DNA of 64,000 nucleotides from Cristatella mucedo. Taxonomy: Eukaryota > Bryozoa > Phylactolaemata > Cristatellidae. This document shows positions 21,754 to 34,984 of the stretch, in pieces. The position numbers and the translations under genes were made by a program. The notes below the pieces were generated by a model, which had not been told where the DNA came from, ran no database searches, and was given only the letters and a program-made list of their open reading frames with translations. Within the stretch, counting starts at the first letter, position 1, and each line of letters starts with the position of its first letter. The stretch is from NCBI GenBank assembly GCA_009760855.2, contig WPIO01000136.1, forward strand, positions 835,001-899,000. The letters run 5' to 3'.

Positions 21754-24700
21754 TGGCTTGTGCACCTAAAAATCAAGATAGATTTCAGTCTTTCATCCCA
21801 ATTCGGATCTGATTGTCCTCTGACCCAGTAGTCAACCCAACCTAGTAAGGTGAGCTCAGTCAACAGTCAGTAATGAATCCATAACACTGCCTGGGTCGTG
21901 ATTTGCACGAATCGTACCGTCAGTCTCTTTCTGTTTTGGCTTTGTCATGAGTGGTGCATTCTCTGAGCTTTCACAGCTCCTTGACTTTTTCTTCAATCCC
22001 TACTTGTGGAGTTTTTCGTATGCAACGAAACTGTTTAGTTTTGGCAGTTTGGCACTGAGTGTCTTCCTTAGTTGCTTGTTTTTTTGCTGTTGTCTGCCGT
22101 CGGTGCACTTATATTCTGCTTGATTTACTTGTTTTGGTTACTAATTCACTTTCGGGAAAACTCGGTGGTCGTCATTGGCAGACGGAAGTCACAGCCACAT
22201 GAAGAATTATGTTTATGCATGGCCATAGCTTACCTAAGACAGGTGCAGCGCCACTTCCGGTCGGTCTTACTCACTCTTGCAGTTTTCCAATATGCCAACT
22301 CGGCTGGTCCAAGCAGAAGCTCCAGAAGTGCTAGTCACCACTTCCGTTAACAGTAAGCAAAGGGTGTCGCAGTGAAGAGAGTGCAAGCTGCTGGAAAATC
22401 ATAGACACCCTTTTTAACTATCATTGTTGAATTCATAGTCATGTGAAATTCGATTTCAACCATGAGAGTGTATGTTACAGCTATGTGTACTAATTATCAA
22501 ACTATTTCCTCTGTGTTGGCACTCATCAGGACTAGCTAACTAACAAACATGGTTTATTATAGTGATAGATATAATGTAGGGATAATATCTCCAAGATGGG
22601 TATGGTTTGCTTTGATATTTCAGAGTCGTGGGCTGATCAGACAAAGAGGAAAAGCAAAAGAGCTCTTCTGTCTCGGTCTCGGAACCCAAGCGACTGAACC
22701 AGCTGTCAGCTACAGCTCCTATGCTAGCCTCCCAAAAAGCGATGGGTTAAACTCACGATGTGGTCAGGGCATGCAGTAGCACGGCTAGCACCTCCAAAGA
22801 AGCATGCAGTTGTTGTGTAGCCAAAATCAGTGAGAGCAATCAAAATTACCCAAAACTCAGAAATTAGTCCACGTGCTTCCGTGATAACGTCTGTTTCTAT
22901 ATTCCTCAGTGACCAAGGCTCAGTATCTAGGCACTGGTTATGATTAATTGTATTCCTAGTAATCATAAATCGGGAACATGTAATCCCTGCAGCCAAAACA
23001 TCTAGGTCAAATTAATAGTAGTTAGCAATTCACTGAGTATTCCCAAATGTGTTCCTTTTTAGTAGGCCTCCCCTTTTAATTTCTTTTGTAGAAGCACAGC
23101 ATAGTGCAATGGCAGGCCTCCGTCTGCATAAGAAACATGATATCTTACCTCAAGGCAAGGACTCCACATTTAGGTAACTACCAGTTGACACTAGTATCAT
23201 ACACAAACAAAAAGTGCACACACTTTCCCAATTGGCTGTGCAACCTTGCTTGTTCCTTAAGTATCAGGTTGATAGGATTCCTCTTCTTGACTGCATTGTA
23301 TGCTGCAATGGCCAACTGTATTTCACACTGCAATCTGGTTATTCGGTACCAATTTGTGCATATACCTAGAGCGTTTGGGTGTCTTAATGTTACGGAGAGC
23401 CTCGACTAACTAGTCTAGGATTATCGCCAGGATTCAATTGTTTCGTTATTTGCTGTCAACCTATTAACTACTGTTTAGGCATATCAATTATTCACGCTCG
23501 CGAGTATTTCTATATTGAACCCTTTGACAACTAAATATCTTTCTGGGCACTTTAAATAAGCCGGAAAGGACGAATGTCAATGGCATCAGCGGATTGGTGT
23601 GCATAAGCAATGCAGCTGTGAGCCAGAATTCGCTTCAATGGCATGCACCAGCAGAGCACGTGCTCTGTAGTATGCTTTGTTTCAGAATGAAAGAAGGAGC
23701 CGACTCATACCTCATGTGCAAGTTCCATAGTCTTGGGTACTGGGTTGGGCTCAAGAGACATTCAGAGCGTACTCCCACCATTTGTTCCTTAGCTATAGCA
23801 CTGTTTTCTTAAAGAGAACCGATGTTTTAGAGAGGCCTCTCTTCTTAAACCATGCCAACCCTGCTTGTAATTGCTGCCCAGGTTTACAGTCGCAAAGCAA
23901 CCGTGAAGAGGCCCGCAGCTTGTGAGTAACAGACAAAATTTAACATGTGGATTGTTCTTAAGCTAAATGCTGCCAGTAAACTTTATGTAAGGCTGCATTT
24001 CTGAACCGTTATCATACACTCAAGCTATATGCTGCAGCGGTTCTAAGCTATACCGGTGCCGTGTACTGCAAAATCAAAGTATGTAGGTCTTACTTTTTAC
24101 AGTAACTCGAGTTATGGAGCAGAGCTGGAACTACACTATCTACCAGATGTGTCTCATGGACCATACACTGTTTGCATCAACGTTCCATTTTACAGCTTTG
24201 GTAAGAGCATGTGCATATCCAATCCTTCAAAAGTCTCTGTACTGTACCTGTGAATTTTCAGCATGCTCTGCCTTGATCCAAGTAATCCGTGTCGCACCAT
24301 ATGATTCCACTAAAAGGTTTCGAACAAAACAGTGGCTGACCTTAAACCCTCGACTTTGATCCAACTGCTGTGATCAATCACAGTGGCATTAGTTGGGCTT
24401 TAACTGGCTAATCGAGCGGTTAGCCACTTACGGCTCTGAATTCTCTTCGAAAATTGTTGAAGAACAACTTTGACCTGCTCAGAACTCCGTCTGCTGCATG
24501 CTTGATGGTTCTGCTTTTGCACGAGCGTTCTGATAACTTCTTGATTCGTTCTGATAACTTCTTGAGTAGTTATTAATTATTCTGGACAGACTAAATTCTA
24601 GAAGTCATCTGTTGACTGGCTGTGAGCAAAAACGTCTTGTCGGCAATCCCACGAAGCATATCTAGCCACTGGAGTCTGGCAACAAGCACAGGCAGCAAGT

Positions 24701-24900
24701 AATTGCAGACCTAATGCAGGCAATTCAATTGAAAAAAGCTGCTAGGCAAGAAGAAACATAGTAGGCTTCCCACCGACCAGTGCAATTGATGTATTGGCTG
24801 GTTTTAGATAGAGTTTGATAACTAAGCTAAATAATTTCGTTTTTGATGTACCTATATCAAATGCCAAAATCTCTTGCAGCAGTCAGCATGCAAGATGAGC
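21752..24900. other. No supported gene
   Basis: Three kilobases of unique sequence. A 92-codon frame at 22072-22350 starts with a hydrophobic stretch but lacks clear splice sites. Others (23104, 23594, 24056) look random. Confidence 0.35.
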
Positions 24901-24928
24901 ATTTGGGCAATGAGCTCATTGCCCAAAT
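24901..24928. repeat. Perfect 28-bp palindrome
   Basis: ATTTGGGCAATGAG is followed at once by its exact reverse complement CTCATTGCCCAAAT, with no spacer. It sits 23 bases after a possible acceptor (CTCTTGCAG at about 24878) in an open stretch, but its role is unknown. Confidence 0.97.
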
Positions 24929-25124
24929 CGTCAATCATAAATTGTTGGGTTCAAATGGGTGCCTCATCTATTTCGCATAAAAGCCGGTCAGATAATCTAA
25001 AAGCAGAGATTGTACAGTGGATTGCTATATTCGTCGTCCTCCTGATATTTTTAGTGAAGCCTCCGAGCCAAATATCTCCTTGGCACAAATCTGCTAGACC
25101 AGGCATTCCCATGTTCAACCGATC

Positions 25125-25275
25125 CTAACCCCTGGGTCTTAGCCCAGGGGTGAGGTGTCAAATTTTGCTAAGTATGTCATGGGTTGGAGTCCTGCGGCAG
25201 GCAATCCTTTATTGTCTGATTCAAGCTGGTGATAGCATCTAAGGTTCTTCTGCTTCTACATAAATGAGACAGTGG
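25125..25275 (+). mobile_element. SINE family B-like copy, diverged
   Basis: Starts with an 8-bp stem CCCCTGGG/CCCAGGGG (25129-25150), then GTCATGGGTTGGAGTCCTGC in B-box position, GCTGGTGATAGCATCTAAGG and CTTCTGCTTCTACATAAATG. Confidence 0.6.
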
Positions 25276-25639
25276 AATCTGCCGATTTTTCGCTTTGTTT
25301 GCTGTGACAGTTTTTCTAGTTATCTTTTCATCTTTGTTTAGCAGATAGTATTAGCAATACCACTATCACCTGCAGCACTGAAACTCTTTTTGTTATTGCT
25401 TATGTAACTGCCTTTTTAATTTCATCCTGCTTCCATATCGTCGCTTAGGTGCACTTCAGACAAGCAAGAGTTGTCCTGCGTAGGCAATCCTACGAGGCTG
25501 AAGTGTGACATATAGCCAGTAGTCGAATGGGCAGAAGGCCAGTGATCTCTTGCTTCTGACCGAAGGTCACTGCATGTTTTTATGCTTTTTTCATTAATTT
25601 TCCCAACTACTTATACTTAAAGCAGCTGTTAGTCGGGGC

Positions 25640-26480
25640 TCCTGATTAGATTGTTAGCCTGGAGGCATCAGATCGGCTTATTTTGTTGTTATCCAGATCG
25701 AATCAAGGAGTTCTCCAGATTCTTGCAAGTTCCAGTCAAGATTCCAATAGAGCTAACCCTTACCCAGAAATGGCTGTGCAGTTAGGTAACAACAGCGTTC
25801 TGAACATTGCTGATAAGAGTGGGGGTCTTTGCTAGTTCTCTCAGCAGCATTAGGCACAATGTACTACCATATTCTTTTTGTGCGCCTCCCGACACACCTA
25901 TGCATCACTGGCACAATGCTAAACTGGTTTAGTTCCTATCTCAATAAGAGATGTCAAAGTGTAGAGATAAATAGCTGTCCGTCATCTGTGGACCCTTTCG
26001 AATATGGGGTACATCAGAGCTCGGTCTGAGGACCCCTTCTTTTTACTTTCGATACTCTTCCTTTGGTCAATGTCACCTCCAAACGCAGGATTTCCTTGTA
26101 TCCAATTTTTACAATATGCCGATGGCACTCATCGCATACCTATTTATCATTTGATCCTCCATAGGCTGCTTGTGATTAAATGTACTCGCTTCCTTTTAAA
26201 GATCACCTCGACTTCAAGATCCTCTTTCTAGCCTAAAGGTTGCTTTTCTTGCTTGTATCAGCTTACAATCTGACCTTCTTGGCCCTCTGCTGTGTTCTCA
26301 CGAAACCTACTCCTCTGCTTCAAGTTGCCCCCACCTCAAGTCACTGCATTGAAATCTTTTGGTGATCGAGCAAAAAGTCTGGAGCTCGCTTCCGGCATCC
26401 GTCAGCACTAGCATTGACTTTGCATCTTTCAAGTCTTATCTACATACGAATCTGCTCCTCTCAGCTTTTGCCGAACCCAA
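25640..26480 (+). mobile_element. Non-LTR retrotransposon relic
   Basis: Recognisable RT pieces in broken frames: RLPTHLCITGTMLNWFSSYL (the region between RT motifs), QYADG in place of the catalytic Y/F-ADD box at about 26113, and WSSLPASVSTSIDFASFKSY near 26400 (C-terminus). It differs from the abundant L2-like family in its tail and may be another lineage. Confidence 0.65.
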
Positions 26481-26994
26481 ACGAACTCTGCATTTTTCCT
26501 GTGGTGCTTTAAGTTCTCGCCAGTGCATGATTCTGTGGGAGTTACCAACTTGGGTCCTGCTAATCAGCAGCCGTACGTGGTTTCTTGTCCACTTCTGCAT
26601 GCTTGTCAAAGTATGAAACCTTGCTTGTGAACTCGTGCTTATTGCATCTCATGTAGGATTCGCAAAGCACCTTGATCCTTGATAGAGATTTCGATCTCTT
26701 ACCTCTCCGACTTAGGTGTATTGTCCCGAAGCACTCAAAGCACCACTGAATCGCCCCAAAGTCCAAATCGCATTGATTCTCAGCCAGCACCGACTATCTC
26801 GTTGCTTATCGCCTGACGGACCTCGGGACTCCACCTCCTTGGTGGTGAGTCAGTTCGCCCGGCCATCAACCACTTATCAAAATATTTACCTGACAATCAA
26901 ACACCCATAAGCAAAGTGACAGAGCCACTTCCATTCCTTCCTTCCCAGAAAGGCCGGTGTAAAGAAGCAAAACTTAGGTACAAAGCCTCAGGCT

Positions 26995-27732
26995 CTCTCT
27001 CCAAGTTGGTCCATGCATTCGTGACATCCCGTCTCGACTTCTGCAACTCACTGCTTACTGGCCTACCAGCATGTGCGATCAGGCGATTGCAGCTGGTGCA
27101 AAACTCCGCAGCTAGGCTTGTCTGTCGTGAGCTTCACAGTTACCACATCACACCACTTCTTGCCGACCTGCACTGGCTACCAGTCAAGCAACGGATTGAC
27201 TTCAAGGTTTTGTCGCTCACTTTTAGGTCACTTCATTCTTTGGCTCCAGCCTATCTCTCAGATATACTCCCCCATCAGGCCAAGCATCGTACCACCCGCT
27301 TTTTGGAATCTAACAGTCTACAAATACCTCGTACAAACCTCGAATCCTTTGGAGACCGTGCATTTAGTTCGTATGCTCCCAAAGCTTGGAACTCCCTCCC
27401 GACCTGCGTCACAACATCCCCTGACCTGACCACATTTAAAAGAACTTAAAAACACACCTATTTATGACAGCATTTAGTGGGCCCATGTGATTCGTCCTTC
27501 ACGTGTTTATGGGTGCTGAGACTCTGCTTGCTGCCACTAACCATATTTGCTTGCTGACCCTGTGCATGTCACCGCCAACCATGCTATTCATTTTGTTTGT
27601 TTATCAAGCATGATATTACTCACCATTCAATTGCATTTCCCTTTGCAGCAAATGTAAAGCGTCTAGACAGAGATTGAGTTCTCTGGGGCGCTTTATCAAG
27701 TGCAATATTATTATTATTATTATTATTATCTC
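26995..27732 (+). mobile_element. L2-like LINE, RT C-terminus and 3' UTR
   Basis: Open to 27449 with [38 protein letters not shown] and [19 protein letters not shown] one-base loss in the AAAAAG run near 27440 ends the frame early. The stem-loop and (ATT)n tail lie at 27655-27732. Confidence 0.92.
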
Positions 27733-28439
27733 TCTCAAAAAATAGGGACTACCTCTTGTTTTTGATGGAATTAAAAGCCTTTCATCGATGTTTCTCTAGA
27801 GGGAAGCTACCAATGTCTATCTATAGTTGGTGATCATCAATCCTACCAGGCAGACCGCCGTGAGGGGGGAGAAGAAAGCTTCAGTTTCTCAAAGTGGGTT
27901 ACAGTCTCTTTGTTGATGGCCCCCAAAGAGGCTTGAGCTAGTTGCTCTATCGTTTTAAGATACTCGAAACTTTCCCAAATGGGGTGTGAACCTTTCTAAT
28001 AATAATAACCGGCGGGCGGTGTAAGTTATGCTGGCGGCTGGTAATCTGCTTAGTAGTTATGATCGTACGAACCTATTATCTCTTTGTTATCATCCTTAAA
28101 TGCATTCCTAGATGTTATTGCTGTGGCTAAGATCCGTTAATTACGCATTAACAACAGAAAGGCGCCCCGGAGCCTGCGAAGGGGCCGGGAGCTGAGAACC
28201 TGCTAGCTGGTGGGGAGCTACGAGCTGAGTACATGCTCGTTTGGTATTCCTAGCATCGTCTCAGGAACTGCTCAGCAAGTGCTCCCTCAAGCGTTGCTGT
28301 GAATATCTCTAAATTAGTTGTCATTAGGCCTGCTATTACTCAGACGGTCTAACTTAACGCTTGTCTTTAGAATCCTCGTCTAATGTGCAATAAACCCCTA
28401 TTAATAAGGTAAGTTAAAAAATCCCTTTTATTCCAAAGT
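27733..28439. other. Nothing recognised
   Basis: May include the 5' part of the next LINE; no open frame supports this. Confidence 0.3.
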
Positions 28440-30387
28440 GACACAGCATGCTCTTCCCTGGAGAAGGTTCACAGCGAAACAGCCCCAACTGTCCGGCCGT
28501 GCCTCTGCTTACCAACTGCCCCTCCAACCTCGTCTACATCCCAAATCCAACACCCAAGGTCATGCAGCTAAATGCACTCGCAAAGCTCCTCTGCCGCTCA
28601 CTCAGCCGGTAAACCACAGAGGCTAGCCAGCTCCCTCACCAAGCCGGCAGCTGCCAAATTTATGAAAAACCCATCCCCACAGTATCTAAATATATAAGCG
28701 ACCTTATTTTTGAAAAAGGCCTCGATCTGCTCGCCTTAACCGAAACTTGGCAAAAATCTGCAAACTGCCCAACCATCGAATAACCAACCCCGACAGCCTT
28801 CTTCATCCTCGCTCCAGATCAATCAAAACCGGATGTGGAATCGCTATTATCACACACTCCTTCGTCAGTTTCAGGCGGTTTGCAGTCCTCTCGAAGCAAT
28901 CTTTTGAATCTATTGTTTAGAGTTCACCCTGGCAACAAGCTACCGATGGTGGCAATAGTCTTGTCATCCTCCAAGTACCAAGTCCTCCTTTATCTCAGAC
29001 TTATCCCATTTCCTTTCTGTGTGCAAGAAATCGATCCTATATCATTATGGGTACTTTTAACAATCATTTTTATAACTTATCTTGTGCCTTCAGCACCAAA
29101 TTTCGTGCCCTGACTGACTTATTGCCTCTTGTGACTCGTGTGCATAGCCCTACTCACATCAAGCGACACACACTCCACCAAATTTTCTCCTACAGCTGCA
29201 TGCTATCATTACCAATTATTACAACACGACACTAGCTGACATGCTCGACGAGTTTCCACCTCTGACCAAGTGCACTTCGTACCCTCACCCAGGTGACCTG
29301 TGGTTTACCACAGACATTAAACTAGCTAGGTCTACTCGGGCAAGCTTGAAAAAGCATACAAAAGATCAGGACTGACAGTCCATCGACAGGCACATGAGGA
29401 CTACTGAAAATCATGCCAATCCATCCTAGCAAAGGCCAAGTCTAGCTTCTATAAAAACGTTGTTGATTCACAGGTGCACACTTCAAAAATGCTGATGTCT
29501 ACAATAAACTATCTTCTTATTATCTCCCATGTTAGCTCCTTACCTAGTGATGCTAGCGATCTAGCCCATCGCTTCTCTGGCATCTTTGTCAACAAGATAG
29601 ACAAGATCGGGGAGTCCATCCCTGGGGTGGCAGAAACCCCTTCTGGAATCCTACCCCTCAATTTCGTGCAGCACCTTAATATCTACATTCAAGGAAGCCA
29701 CTAATGACCTCGTTCTGAAGCTCATATCCCAATCAAAGAAGACAACTAGTCCTCGGGACCCAATTCCCACTGTCCTGCTTATACGACGCATAAATCTGCT
29801 GCTGCCATGCATAACTAGCATCATATCATAAATATTTCATTAGGTCATGTTTATTATTTCTCAGGTCATGTTCCAGCACCTTTCAAAAAGGCTATAGTCA
29901 GGTCACTACTCAACAAAGCAACACTAGACCAAGAGAACTTGGGCAATTTCTGCCCAATCTCTCTTCTAGTGGAACGAGTCGTGGCAGACCAGCTGAATTC
30001 TTATAATGAAACTTAAAACCTTGCTAGTAAGTTCCAGTCTGGTTTTAGAGCTTATCACTCCATAGAGTAAGCATTGCTTCGGGTTTATAACGACCTTCTT
30101 AAGAATGCTGGCTTAGTTAGTCTCTCGACTTGTTTTGCTTGCTCTTTCGGCACAGTTCTATCGATTACTTTGTCCTTCTTGAGCACCTCTCATCATGCCG
30201 GGGAACCAGTGCTCTGTTCAGGTCCTATCTAAGTGGGAGACTCCAGAGTATTGATGTATATGAACAAAGATCATCCAAGGAATCTCTTAAGTGTTCTCTT
30301 ATGTGTTACCTAAGGGATTTGTGTTTGGACCCATTCTTTTCACGGTTTATATTCTCCCTCTTGCCGATGTAATTGCCAAGCACAATC

Positions 30388-30418
<31 letters not shown>

Positions 30419-31672
30419 CATTTGTATAGTGCCCCAAGAGAACTTAATCTCTATTCAGGCGCTTCACATATGCCTCCGGGCTCGAGCCCACGGCCTCAGC
30501 CAGACCGTGGTCGGGGGGGGGGGGGCGAGCACCTTAACCGCTGGACCAAACCAGCTCGGTGACATGCACAATCTAGGCTTTCACTTCTATGCAGATGATA
30601 CTCAGTTTTACCTTTGTTTTGATCCTTCCCAGCCTTCCAGCACGACAAATTCTCTCAACTCCCTTGCTGCATAGATTGATGATATTTGCATTTAGATGGC
30701 AGCAAACTTTCTTAAATTGAATGATGATCAAACCAGTGTACTAGTTATGGGCAAATAAGTATGATTCAGAAATTAGAAAACCTAACGCTCACAAATGGCT
30801 CTGCCAGTATATGTCCTGCTGAATCTCTCGAAATGTAGGTGTCCTATTCTAAAGTGACCTTTCATTAGACGACCAAGTCAGCTCTACAGTCAAATCTGCC
30901 TACTTTTAACTACATAAGATTGCTAAAACTCGGGTTTGTTTATACAGGGATACCACATATAAATGGGTCCGTGCATCTGCGACGTCCCATCTCGACTTCC
31001 ATAACTCACTGCTTGCTGGTCTTCTGGCCTGTGCACACAGGCCCTTACAGCTTGTGCAAAACTCTGCAGCTAGGCTTGTCTGTCGTGAGCAGCTCAGTTG
31101 TCACATCACACAACTTCTCGCCGACTTCCACTCGCTCCCAGTCAAGAAAAACATCAAGGTTCTGTCACTCACGTCTATGTCCCTTCATTCTTTGGCTCCA
31201 GCCTACCTATCAAATTTACTCTCCCAAAATTCTAACAATCGTACCACTTGCTTTTCGGAATGTAATCTTTTTCCTATACTTCGTAAGAACCTCAAATCCT
31301 TTTGGAGACTATGCCTGTAGTTCATATGCTCCCAAAGCCTGGAACTCATTCCCGGCTTGCTTCCCGGCATCCCCTGACTTGACTACATTTAAAAAGAAAC
31401 TAAAAATGCATACTTTTACGACAGCATTTAGTGGGCCCATGTGATTCGTCCTTCATGTGCTTATGCGTGCTGAGACTCTGCTTGCTGCCACTAACCATAT
31501 TTGCATGCTGACCCTGTGCATGTCACCCCTAACTACGTTATGGTTGCTGTCATTGAGCATGCTACCACCAACCATTTGATCGTGCTTCTTTTGCAGCAAA
31601 TGTAAAGTGCCTAGACAGAGATTGAGTTTTTTATGGCACTGTGTATAAGATATGATTAGTAATAATAATATT
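28440..31672 (+). mobile_element. Near full-length L2-like LINE, degenerate
   Basis: The longest copy in the window. An apurinic-endonuclease-type start is visible at 28690-28755 (YISDLIFEKGLDLLALTETW). RT pieces follow from about 29940, with the catalytic box FHFYADDTQFY at 30582-30614. The family C-terminal blocks and 3' UTR run to the stem-loop at about 31597-31650. Many stops and frameshifts make it inactive. A SINE (30390-30565) splits the RT domain just upstream of the YADD box. Confidence 0.88.
30390..30565 (-). mobile_element. SINE family A copy in LINE RT
   Basis: A complete minus-strand family A copy whose 3' tail is an (AT)n run (30390-30414). It is flanked by a 10-bp direct repeat GCACAATCTA at 30380-30389 and 30566-30575. 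Removing it and one repeat restores the LINE reading across the junction. An 11-base G run lies in the middle. Confidence 0.93.
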
Positions 31673-31757
31673 TTATATTTGCATAGCACCCTCAGAGAGC
31701 TTGGTCTCTTTCTAGGCACTTCACGTATGCTGTAAAGGAAGCATGACCGAGTGGTTA
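31659..31757 (-). mobile_element. L2-like LINE 3' tail
   Basis: A minus-strand tail (stem-loop AGTGCCTAGAAAGAGACC...GGGTGCTATGCAAAT) that meets the plus-strand LINE tail at its A/T end, giving a tail-to-tail pair. Confidence 0.8.
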
Positions 31758-31765
31758 ATGGGTTT

Positions 31766-32280
31766 AGGGGGGCTACCAAGCCCTTGCCATGACGGTGCTT
31801 TTGTCGGCAAGCAGAATCTGCACTTGCTTTCAGAAAAAGCTACAGTTACTGTTTTTAAAAAAGCTAGGGACCGTGTGTTGAGGAAACAAAAGCTATTCCT
31901 GTCCGACAGTGTACCTTTTTACGCAAGGCTTCACGGTCATTTGTCTCCTGAGTGGGCCTCCGTGCTTTGAAGGATGCTTTAAAAAGAATTGTGTGCCGGT
32001 CTGCATTTTTCTCCGGAAAGGCTAGTTTCAAGTAGAACTCAAGGATGGCTGCTAAAGTCATTTCAGAGTTCTCTGGTCAGTGAATCGCTGTAAACTTTAA
32101 AATTTGAATCAGCTTTGTAGGCTGCTAAACAGCGACTGCGTGACCCTACGGCTGCTAGGCGTAGCAAGTCCACTAAGGATGCTAGCATTCAGCCAGATCG
32201 TTCCAGCTTTCGCCAGGGTGCGACCGCAGTAAGGCCAAATGAGCTACTGTATATCTATTGAGCCATTAGCCCCACCTAAA
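31766..32280. other. Nothing recognised
   Basis: Open frames exist but carry no recognised domain or splice support. Confidence 0.3.
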
Positions 32281-32430
32281 ATAAATATAATTCATTAGTA
32301 TAGTGCCCTGGGAAAACCTATTCTCAATTCAGACGCTTTACATGTGCCACGAGGCTCGAGCCCACGACCTCGGCCAGACCTGGGTTCGTTGGAGCACCTT
32401 AACTACTGGGCCAAACCAGCCGGGCAGCCT
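32281..32430 (-). mobile_element. SINE family A copy
   Basis: A minus-strand copy with CCGGCTGGTTTGGCCCAGTA, GTCGTGGGCTCGAGCCTCGT and a diverged stem-loop tail ending ATGAATTATATTT. Confidence 0.8.
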
Positions 32431-33371
32431 CTCTCCGAAAGGCTGCAATAACTTCAGGGAAGGGCTATTAGACTGCTGAAATTCAGTAAATGATCTTTTT
32501 GAATGTACTGTAAGCAAGGATGGGGCGTGGCTCTGGAGGCTTGTTGGGTGTCGTACCTTCGGCGTTCAGATTCAATGGGGTTCTCCGAGTTGATGCAACT
32601 GATTTGTATATTTTTTGTGGAGCTTCAAAAGCTGCACAGAGTTACGATGGTTTCTAGAAGGCCTGATTTCTTCAGGGGAATCATATTTTACGAGAGGCTA
32701 AATAGGTCATTCTTTTTCAGACAGGTTTTAAGAGGCCTCGGCTAAGCCGAGGCTCTCCACAGGAGGGCACGAGTTCCTGTGTAGTGCCTCACAAAAAGGC
32801 TTCTGGTTTGAGCCTTCAGTACTGAGCTATAGGCTGTCTCAAACTTTGCTTGAGTTGTTCTAGAGAGGCTAAAGAACTTTTCCGAGCAGTTTTAGAAAAG
32901 AATTCTTATACTTGATGCCATGCTCGTAAGGTCGTGGTTTTTGCCCCTCATACCGAACTCCTGGCCTTTGATCATTCTCAATTAGGAATGTCGTTCGTGC
33001 CTAGTAGCTATCGTTTGCTCTATTGAAAGCTTTGATATAAATGTTCCTACCTGGCATGGCGCTTTTGTTGGCACTGTCACAATATCTCACTTTCATGGTG
33101 CGTTCACGTCTTTGCACTACACAAAACTAACCTTAGGTTGGTATGTTGCCACTGATCGTGCCACCAGTGCCGGCCCACCACTTTTCTTCCTTCTCCAATC
33201 ATCTGCATTCTCGGGATCTCGCGATTGTGAAGTTCAGGGGGCAATCTATGTTCGCCCAGTGCGAGCCAGGCGCAGCAGTTTTTAGGATGAGCAGGTAGGA
33301 GTCATCTCTCTCGCCCTGCCAGCAGCAGAGTGGGGCGTGAGCTCGAGAGTCTGTATCACTACAGCTTGCAG
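32431..33371. other. Nothing firmly recognised
   Basis: A start-less frame of about 99 codons (roughly 32987-33284) is open but is within chance expectation for this window. Confidence 0.3.
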
Positions 33372-33478
33372 GCCACTACGCCAAAGGATGTGCGCATCCA
33401 GAGGCACTGAGCGAGTGGATCAGCACTGCCGAAGCACTGGCTACGGCCGATCGCGGCAGAATTGCTGCCATGCAAAAG
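33372..33478 (+). CDS. Candidate internal exon, helical
   Basis: This 107-nt exon has the acceptor CTACAGCTTGCAG and the donor AAG|GTGCGT. In one frame, after two leading bases, it encodes HYAKGCAHPEALSEWISTAE ALATADRGRIAAMQK without a stop and ends in phase 0. Composition is strongly protein-like (amphipathic, Ala/Glu-rich). It joins the next candidate exon in phase. Protein family not recognised. Confidence 0.55.
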
Positions 33479-34073
33479 GTGCGTGCAAAAAAGAGTTTCA
33501 TCGCTAAACATGCCGAGCTCTCGGTTGTTCGGTTATTGCCACTAACTAGTTGCTGTCGATTTTTTTAGCTCTCATTTCTCTGCTTTTAGTCCCACGGCAG
33601 ATGGCCTTCGGTCGGGCTGTAACTAAAATAAACTTTAATCATAGCTTCAAATGAAGGAGAGCTGAGCAAAGGAGTGAGAGCTGAGCAAAGGAGGGAGAGC
33701 TTAGCGGGCCTGGCAAAGCCAGAGCAAAGTCTTAGCCTGGGCAAATGCTGCCTGCTCAGCTACTCAGCTGCCGGATCGGCTACTCCTGGCTACTGCTGCC
33801 ACTGCTTTAGTCGGTCGAAGTGCATAATTTACTGTGACTCACGTCTGGTATCTAATGTCAAAAGTTCGATTCCTGATGACCTGCAAGGTGCTGTTTTTAC
33901 TTTCTATTGCTTGATATCCTCTTGGGGTTTATAGTGTACGTGAAACTGGCTGTCAGATCAGACCCGTAGGTGTATATCTATACCAAGGTGTGTGCATATA
34001 ATATATATACACATGTATATTAGATATAGATAAACATTTATATATAGTGTTGGCCCAAAAATCTATGCATCGG

Positions 34074-34082
34074 GGGGGGGGG
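34074..34082. repeat. G homopolymer
   Basis: A run of nine G. Confidence 0.8.
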
Positions 34083-34266
34083 ATTAACACAAATTTGAAG
34101 CCTTGCTGAGTTTTAACAAATCACGGCAAAAATGCTACCATAGTAAGATATGAGGAAGCAGTAAATGTACCAAATAGCATCATGCTGCCACCTCAATTGG
34201 CTTACTGAGTGTTCGGGGTGGGGAAGGGATGGGACAGGCACAATTAACTTGTTTTGCGATTTCACG

Positions 34267-34282
34267 TGCGTGTGTGTGCACA

Positions 34283-34358
<76 letters not shown>
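34267..34358. repeat. (GT)n microsatellite
   Basis: About 46 GT units with a small GCACACGCAC inversion at the left edge. Confidence 0.95.
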
Positions 34359-34361
<3 letters not shown>

Positions 34362-34984
34362 GTGCGCGTGTGCTCGTATGCGAAAATAGTTGCGGTTTTC
34401 GAAGGATAGTTGTGGCAGCACAATCAGAAGACAGTGAAGTAAGATTTTTTGGATGTGCCATATATACCTCTCTAGAGAAATGCATCTTAACAACTGCATT
34501 CGGCACTAGTTTGGGGAATGTTCAAAGTTTGAGACGTCTTGTTTTTTGCATGCACGTACAGAGGCCAGATCTGTTTTGAGAATATGAAAGAAATCGGAAA
34601 TGCAGTTAGAGCCAGAGACCAACTCACTGTGTTTCCTGATGAAAAAAGAGCCGTAGAGCACTGTAGCACCGATTTAGACGTCTTGGTAACAACATGAGAT
34701 GCCAAAGCCATGGTGACCTGCATGGGTTATAATGTGTTCATTGAAAATATGAGCCGGTAGTTTAATTTAGTGCATGCATTTAGTAAACTGGGATAGTTAA
34801 AACCTACGACGAAATTTTAAAGAATTCTTTACTTTCTTTTTGACAAGAAAACGCCGTTCGATTTTTTATTTTCCATCACATCATCGAATTTTAGAATCCC
34901 TCCAAACCATATCAAATGTATGGTTGTGAATGTTCAAATTAGCATGCTTCAAACTTTCAAGGATTGCTGAAAAAATGCCCAACA

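Noticed and set aside
32987-33284. Start-less open stretch of about 99 codons
   Set aside because: Such lengths are expected by chance in six frames over 64 kb; no motif.
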